Source of the DNA: Dendrocalamus latiflorus
Lineage: Eukaryota > Streptophyta > Magnoliopsida > Poales > Poaceae
DNA: 64,000 bases
Assembly: GCA_017311315.1 (NCBI GenBank)
Contig: CM029626.1
Coordinates: 27,328,672-27,392,671, forward strand
Direction of reading: 5' to 3'
Shown here: one piece after another, positions 58,799 to 64,000 of the stretch
How the letters are laid out: each line of letters starts with the position of its first letter
Numbering within the stretch: the first letter of the stretch is position 1
Program-made: the position numbers and the translations under genes
Notes under the pieces: model-generated
Databases searched by the model: none
Told to the model about the DNA's origin: nothing
The model's input: the letters and a program-made list of their open reading frames with translations, nothing else

Positions 58799-60892
58799 GC
58801 AACTGACTAGGACTGTTCAGCTGCGAGTACTGTAGAAGAATGTGCATCATTGTCAAGACAAGTTTAAGCATAAAATCAAGGCTTAGCAGCCAAGTTTTAC
58901 ATAAAAGACGTATAACCCAAAGATACATTACCAAAAGAAACTCCACAGGCAGGCCTGAGTGTAGAATACACCTTAACACTCGGTGTCGTCTACATCGTAG
59001 AGCTCAGCGTCTTCATAAACTCCTTCATTTTCTTGACAAGCATTCTCTGTTAATGATTTTAACAAGTATGAGTACAATCAACCGTACTCAACAAGTCACA
59101 TGGGAAATGTTATTTAACTATATGCAAGAGATTGGCATGAAACAGGGTAAAGCAGTTCTTTATTTTATGTGGATGCAATTTTGTTTGTAAACACTTTGCT
59201 TTTAAACTTAAAATATTAAATCACAAACTTAAGGTATTTGGGGGTTTCCAAGCTTGATTAACACATTTCCACTTTTCCAAATCCATTCCAATCCTACTTA
59301 TGCTTCGTTATTGGAATCACCCATTAAACACAGCTTCATTTACCAAAAGCACGGTGTATTCGAATACCATTAGTCAAGACTTTGCAAAGCTGCCCTGCTT
59401 TACCCACAAGATCCCTCAACCCTCATGCTTAGTTGAGAAAACAAGGCCTTTCACTTCTCATATCTTTGTATAGCCTCTACCCGGTAGGGACAGGGCAACA
59501 CAGGCAGTCGGCATTCCGCTGGCCAACGCAGAAGACACACCCCGACTCCCGTGTAATCCTACCGTTGTTAAATATAGTTTTATTGTTTCTATACCAACCT
59601 TGTATACGTGGGATGTTCCTTATTCGGAGTCCCCAAAATAAGTTATAGATATTCAATCGATTTGAGCAGCTACTAAATCAGGTATGACGAATCAACGCTT
59701 GTGGTTAGGCGATTACTATGTTCTTTACTTGGCATAAGGTTCTAGTCCTTGCTTGTTATTGAAACTATTTTTTTAATCACAACCAACAACTTTTCGGCAA
59801 AGGCGAACCACTTTGTAATATGAGATATCTGAACATGTAATCTACTTTGATTAATTAAATAATATACTTAGTTTTACTAGGGTTTGTCAAGGTGAATATG
59901 GCCATCAAATTAAACAGGGCTTTTTCGAGTGGTAGGATATAACTAGTATTATGTCATTCTAAACATTCATTGTACATAAAATAACATTGCATAAATAACA
60001 TAATGAAAATACTAATAAATAATTAAAGGAATATAGGTTCAACATGATCAATGACATGTGACTTGCCTTGCGGATTTATAATTTCGACAATTTCGTATTC
60101 TTCAATTTCTTGATCTTGAGCTTGATCCTGAATTTCTCCTTCTTGACTTGGTCGACTCACAACGTCGTGTGCTAGCGCAAAGCAAAGAAATAATTTAATT
60201 CCACGCTCGAAGAAAATGAGCTAGGAATAAAGAAATAAAATTCGAGAAAAATCAAATAAAATGGGTTTAGTATTCTTGGGAGGTTCAAATGGTGAAATGG
60301 ACCTGAGAAATGGGTTGGTGGGCTCGAAACGGTTCAAAATAGTATAAATTTGCATTTTTGGGCTTTAAAAAGGCCTAACGGGTCTGGTTGCTGTTTCTGG
60401 CGGGTAAATCACTGTTCATAGCGGGCGGAATACTGTTCACAACGGGCCGGTTAATGTGCACTATGGTTTCGGGTGTTGGCCTGACGGGTAGGATGAACAG
60501 TAACCTGCCCGTTACTGTTCATCTTCAACCTCCCGTTCGCCCGCACGCGCTGAAAACAGAGGATCAAGGCGGCGGCGACAGATGGCTCTACAGGGACCTA
60601 CGATGCAAACTGAGACCATGGGCGGGTTCGGGAAAATGCCGGGAACCCATTTTTGAGGTCGGTGTCGGCCGGGGAGGCGGCAATCGCCGGCGGCGAGCTC
60701 GGAAAGGCGATACGGTTTTTGGCGGCAGTGGCGAGCTTCGAGGCTTAAGGGGGTCGAAGCTCGGGTTTACGAGCATCCTTGGGGTTAGGGAGACCCGAGG
60801 GAGGTGGCGGTTTGGGCTAGAGTGGACCGTGCAATGCCGGCCACGGTGGAGCGCCTGTTGTCTTCACCTTCGGCTTCTCCTACCGGCAAGGA
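58799..60892 (-). mobile_element. LTR-like antisense sequence, probable Ty3/gypsy
   Basis: AT-rich to 60,350, then GC-rich (60,380-60,890) with CGGGT / ACTGTTCAT repeats (60,390-60,530), the composition of an antisense gypsy LTR. Copia element E is inserted at its right edge. No termini or target duplication identified. Frames here (for example 60,388-60,993) have no recognisable domain. Confidence 0.4.
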
Positions 60893-61121
60893 TGAAAAAC
60901 AAACTCACGCACACAAAGAACTCAATGAGCTACAGAAAGTTTTGGTGCTGTCTTGGTACAGCTTTTCCCATGTATCTATTGCTCATTATATAGGAACAAA
61001 AAGAGTACAAAACTGATACAAAACGGGATCTCAAAATCGAGTCCGTGAATAACACGATGCAACCTCCGATCCGGACTCAACAAACCAAAAAAAAACAGAA
61101 TCCGAGCAAGATTACCCAACA
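60893..61121 (-). repeat. Copia E 3' LTR
   Basis: 229 bp; minus-strand start TGTTGGGTAATCTTGCTCGG at 61,121 and end TTTTTCA at 60,893. A TATA box CTATATAA lies at 60,986-60,993 (minus strand). A polypurine tract GGGGGAGAT lies at 61,122-61,130, just upstream of the LTR start. Confidence 0.85.
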
Positions 61122-61145
61122 ATCTCCCCCTAATTCTTGCTCGGT

Positions 61146-64000
61146 TCACTTGACCTTAACGACGCCAATCTTCTCGCGCAATTCACAGAACTTGGCGCGT
61201 CCGAGTGACTTAGTCAGAATGTCAGCGAGCTGTTCCTGAGAGCTCGTGAAATCCAAGCATATCTTCCCGCTGTCCAGACATTCACGGATGAAGTGGAATT
61301 TAGTATCGATATGCTTGCTTCTGTCGTGAAGGACAGGATTCTTGCTTAAGGCGATCGCGGACATATTATCCATCTTCAATTGTGGCGGCTGGAGCTTGGT
61401 GCCGATCACGTCGCCCAGTAGCCGCGAGAGCCACACCGCTTGGCATGCTGCTGCCGCGCCCGCGATGTATTCCGCTTCGCAGGAGGAGAGCGCTACCACC
61501 TTTTGCTTCTGGGATTGCCAAGAGATTGGCATCTCACCAAGGAAGAAGATGATCCCAGTGGTGCTCTTCCTGTCATCCACATCTCCCCCCAAGTCACTGT
61601 CGCTGTAGCCCGTCAGGTGAATGTCACCGTTCGAGCGCTTGGAGTAGATGATGCCGTAGTCGATCGTGCCGGAGATGTACCGGAGCAAATGCTTGACGGC
61701 GACGAAGTGCTCCTGCTGGGGCTTCTCCATGAATCTGCTCACGTAGCCCACGGCAAAAGCGATGTCGGGCCGTGTATGCACCAGGTACCGCAAACTTCCC
61801 ACCAAGCTGCGATACATCGTTGCGTCCACCTCCGGCGTAGCACTGTTCTTGGACAGCTTCAGACGCACCTCCATGGGCGTCTGGCACGCGTTGCAGCCCT
61901 CAAGCTGCGCTTTTTCAAGCAGCTTGCGTGCATACGCCGCTTGGCACAGTGTGACGGCGTCCCGACTCTGCTTCACCTCAATCCCGAGGTAGTATGAGAG
62001 CAACCCCAGGTCGCTCATGCGGAAGAGTCGACGCATCTCGCCCTTGAATGTGTCGATGTCCTCCGAGCGTGATCCCGTGATGATGAGATCGTCGACGTAG
62101 ACGCCCACCACCACGCGTGACGTCGCGACGCCCCTGGTGTACATGCCATGCTCGCTGGCGCACCGGGTGAAGCCGAGGTCGCGGAGGCTGCTGTCGAGCT
62201 TCACATTCCATGCGCGAGGTGCTTGACGAAGTCCGTATAGAGCTTTCCGTAGCCTCAGCACCTTCTCTTCATGCCCAGCCGCGACGAAACCTGGCGGTTG
62301 GCGGACGTACACCTCCTCGCTCAGGTCGCCGTTGAGAAACGCCGACTTGACATCCATGTGATGCACAAGCCAACCTTCCTGAGCCGCCACAGCGAGCAGC
62401 ATCCGGACCGACTCCATCCGAGCAACGGGCGCGAAGACCTCGTCGTAGTCGATCCCCTGTTGCTGGACGTAGCCTTTCGCCACGAGTCTCGCCTTGTATT
62501 TGACGATGGCTCCCCGTTCATCGCGCTTCAGTTTGAAGACCCACTTCAGACCAATTGGACGATGGCCTGAAGGCAAGTCGACGAGCGTCCACGTACTGTT
62601 CTGCTCGATCGATGCCATCTCCTCGATCATTGCCTTCCGCCAGCACTCCTCGCCACGTGCCTCCTCGAACGTGGCGGGCTCGTCGCCCACGGCGAGCAGC
62701 AGATCATCCCACATCTCCCGCTCTGCCAATCCTGGAGTTGCTGCCGGGCCGAGGATGTTCTCCAGTGTCCTGAACCGGAGTGGGACATCATCGTCGTGGT
62801 CGCCATCCAAGTCCAGGTCCCCGCTCGGTGGTGAAGCGAACTCGATCTGCTCCGCAGGGATTGGGGCTGACTGTGGCGTGCAGGGCTCAGACCCGCACGA
62901 GGACGTCACTGCGCTGGGGGTCGCATGTGCTGTCGGTGTCTCTCCGCCTGGCGCGGCGTCGTGCGCCGCGTCCTGCACTCCCATGTCATGGCGGATCGTC
63001 ACCGTCATTTGGTCGACGTGAAACGGTTCCGAGTCCACCGTGCTTGAACCCTCGCCGTGCTTGCTCCAGTCCCAGGCCCTTGCTTCATCAAACACTGCAT
63101 CGCGTGATATGATCACACGTTCGGTGTTCGGATTGTAGAACCTGTACGCCTTGGAGCCCGGCTCGTACCCGATGAATACCATCGGCGTACTGCGATCGTC
63201 GAGCTTGCGCTGATGGCCGCCAATGTTCTTCACATGCGCGACGCAGCCGAATGTGCGGAAGAAGTGCACGGGTGGCTTGTGACCGTACCATGCTTCGAAT
63301 GGCGTCATCCCCTTGACGCTCCTCGTCGGTGCGCGGTTCAGGATGAAAACGGCCGTTGTGACCGCCTCCCCCCAAAACCAGCCGGGCATGCGCATTGCCT
63401 TGAGCATGCTTCGCGCCATGCCCAGCACGGTCTGGTTGCGCCGCTCCACCACGCCGTTCTGCTGCGGAGTATACGGCGCGGTGAGGTGGCGCTGGATGCC
63501 CTGCTCGGCACAATAGTCACCGAACGTCCGTGCCGTGAACTCGCCGCCGCGATCTGTGCGGAGCGTGCCCAGCTTCCTTCCTGCTTCAGTCTCCGCTCGA
63601 GCTTGGAGACGAATTATCGCCGCCGCGGCCTCATCCTTTGACCCTAGTAGCACGATCCACATGAACCTGCTTTTATCGTCGACGACGAGAAGGAAGAGTT
63701 GTTTGCTGCCGGGTGTCTTCGGGGTGATGGGCCCGCACAGGTCGGCGTGAACCAACTCCAACAGGTTCTTGGCTCGGTACATGCTTGCCACCGGGAACGG
63801 GTGCCTCCTTTGCTTGCCGGCGAGACAGCTCTCGCAGACCTGGTCGACGTGGTCGATCTGTGGGAGCCCGCGCACCAGCTCCCCCTGCGCGAGCTGCTTG
63901 AGCCCCTGAAAGCCGAGGTGGCCGTACCTGGCATGCCATTGCCAGGCCGCTTCGCTGGTCCGTGCGGCGAGGCACACCGGCTTGCCGATGTCAAGGTCGA
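61146..64000 (-). CDS. Ty1/copia pol polyprotein, open and partial at window edge
   Basis: An uninterrupted minus-strand frame runs from the window edge to a stop at 61,146, at least 943 residues counted from 63,977; it continues past the edge. Domains in order (numbering from 63,977): pre-integrase zinc site (WHARYGHLG 14-22, CESC 48-51), integrase with D79, D142 and E178 (35 residues between the last two, the D,D-35-E pattern), reverse transcriptase about 470-720 with YVDD at about 626, and RNase H about 785-930 (YSDSDLGGD, SSCEAEYIAGAA, DNMSAIALS). It reverse transcribes and integrates element RNA inside virus-like particles. All catalytic motifs are present and there is no stop, unlike every other copia copy here, so this insertion is young and possibly still able to move. 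GC-rich codon use contrasts with the older AT-rich copies. Confidence 0.95.
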   Translation of the reverse strand, partial: DLDIGKPVCLAARTSEAAWQWHARYGHLGFQGLKQLAQGELVRGLPQIDHVDQVCESCLAGKQRRHPFPVASMYRAKNLLELVHADLCGPITPKTPGSKQLFLLVVDDKSRFMWIVLLGSKDEAAAAIIRLQARAETEAGRKLGTLRTDRGGEFTARTFGDYCAEQGIQRHLTAPYTPQQNGVVERRNQTVLGMARSMLKAMRMPGWFWGEAVTTAVFILNRAPTRSVKGMTPFEAWYGHKPPVHFFRTFGCVAHVKNIGGHQRKLDDRSTPMVFIGYEPGSKAYRFYNPNTERVIISRDAVFDEARAWDWSKHGEGSSTVDSEPFHVDQMTVTIRHDMGVQDAAHDAAPGGETPTAHATPSAVTSSCGSEPCTPQSAPIPAEQIEFASPPSGDLDLDGDHDDDVPLRFRTLENILGPAATPGLAEREMWDDLLLAVGDEPATFEEARGEECWRKAMIEEMASIEQNSTWTLVDLPSGHRPIGLKWVFKLKRDERGAIVKYKARLVAKGYVQQQGIDYDEVFAPVARMESVRMLLAVAAQEGWLVHHMDVKSAFLNGDLSEEVYVRQPPGFVAAGHEEKVLRLRKALYGLRQAPRAWNVKLDSSLRDLGFTRCASEHGMYTRGVATSRVVVGVYVDDLIITGSRSEDIDTFKGEMRRLFRMSDLGLLSYYLGIEVKQSRDAVTLCQAAYARKLLEKAQLEGCNACQTPMEVRLKLSKNSATPEVDATMYRSLVGSLRYLVHTRPDIAFAVGYVSRFMEKPQQEHFVAVKHLLRYISGTIDYGIIYSKRSNGDIHLTGYSDSDLGGDVDDRKSTTGIIFFLGEMPISWQSQKQKVVALSSCEAEYIAGAAAACQAVWLSRLLGDVIGTKLQPPQLKMDNMSAIALSKNPVLHDRSKHIDTKFHFIRECLDSGKICLDFTSSQEQLADILTKSLGRAKFCELREKIGVVKVK

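Noticed and set aside
60388..60993. 201-residue plus-strand frame
   Set aside because: Runs through LTR-like GC-rich sequence and into the antisense copia E LTR; no domain and crosses an insertion boundary.
1..64000. tRNA, rRNA or riboswitch genes
   Set aside because: I looked for tRNA-like A and B boxes, rRNA words and plant THIC-type riboswitch features and saw nothing convincing.

Overview
This is nuclear DNA from a plant, almost certainly a grass. The evidence is GC-rich first exons, CT-rich 5' leaders, grass-type LTR retrotransposons and plant protein families (plastid fibrillin, peroxisomal SDR, SWIB, plant mobile domain). Most of the window is transposable-element sequence. I can support only three host genes, one truncated host-gene duplicate and one well-preserved gene carried by a transposon.

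Layout. 1-9.4 kb is repeat debris: a degenerate GACCAC-rich tract, LTR-like sequence, a LINE reverse-transcriptase fragment, a minus-strand Ty3/gypsy-type LTR and a copia gag remnant. 10.39-13.42 kb is a minus-strand plastid-lipid-associated protein (fibrillin) gene with three exons and a 279-bp foldback MITE in intron 1. 14.22-15.68 kb is a non-autonomous MULE with very long terminal inverted repeats. 17.1-21.8 kb is an antisense copia element (copy A). 22-31 kb is copia LTR and gag debris, a 1.05-kb hAT element and a hAT transposase fragment. 31.36-41.58 kb is a sense copia element (copy B) of the same family as A. It sits in the promoter of the next gene and is itself interrupted by a 4.19-kb MULE with a 9-bp target duplication.

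That MULE (36,712-40,900) is the most interesting object here. Its only gene is a seven-exon plant mobile domain (PMD/MAIN-like) gene with every splice junction intact, a TATA box just inside the left terminus and a 5'UTR intron. I see no transposase. Both MULEs carry arrays of 19-27-bp palindromes (arms of the form AGTCGCC / GGCGACT) near each end, and paired base changes between units preserve the pairing. The small MULE at 14.2 kb looks like a foldback derivative built from two inverted copies of the 3' end of a PMD-MULE.

41.79-48.31 kb is a six-exon peroxisomal short-chain dehydrogenase (IBR1/SDRA-like, C-terminal SRL) with a solo LTR in intron 4 and a nested LTR plus hAT in intron 5. 48.56-51.0 kb is an antisense copia 3' end. 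51.45-53.15 kb is a two-exon SWIB-domain gene. 53.7-56.5 kb is copia copy C, broken by a Ty3/gypsy fragment lying between 274-bp direct repeats. 56.56-58.80 kb is a segmental duplicate of the IBR1 promoter and first two exons; it lacks the copia insertion (an empty site), holds an Ac/Ds-like hAT and has lost its TATA box. 58.8-60.9 kb is LTR-like sequence, and from 60.89 kb to the end is the 3' part of a copia element whose pol frame is still open.

The host genes are probably unrelated in function: plastid lipid bodies, peroxisomal beta-oxidation of the auxin precursor IBA, and a chromatin-type SWIB protein. What ties the region together is layered insertion. The order copia into promoter, then PMD-MULE into copia, can be read directly from target-site duplications and from paralogous empty sites within the window.
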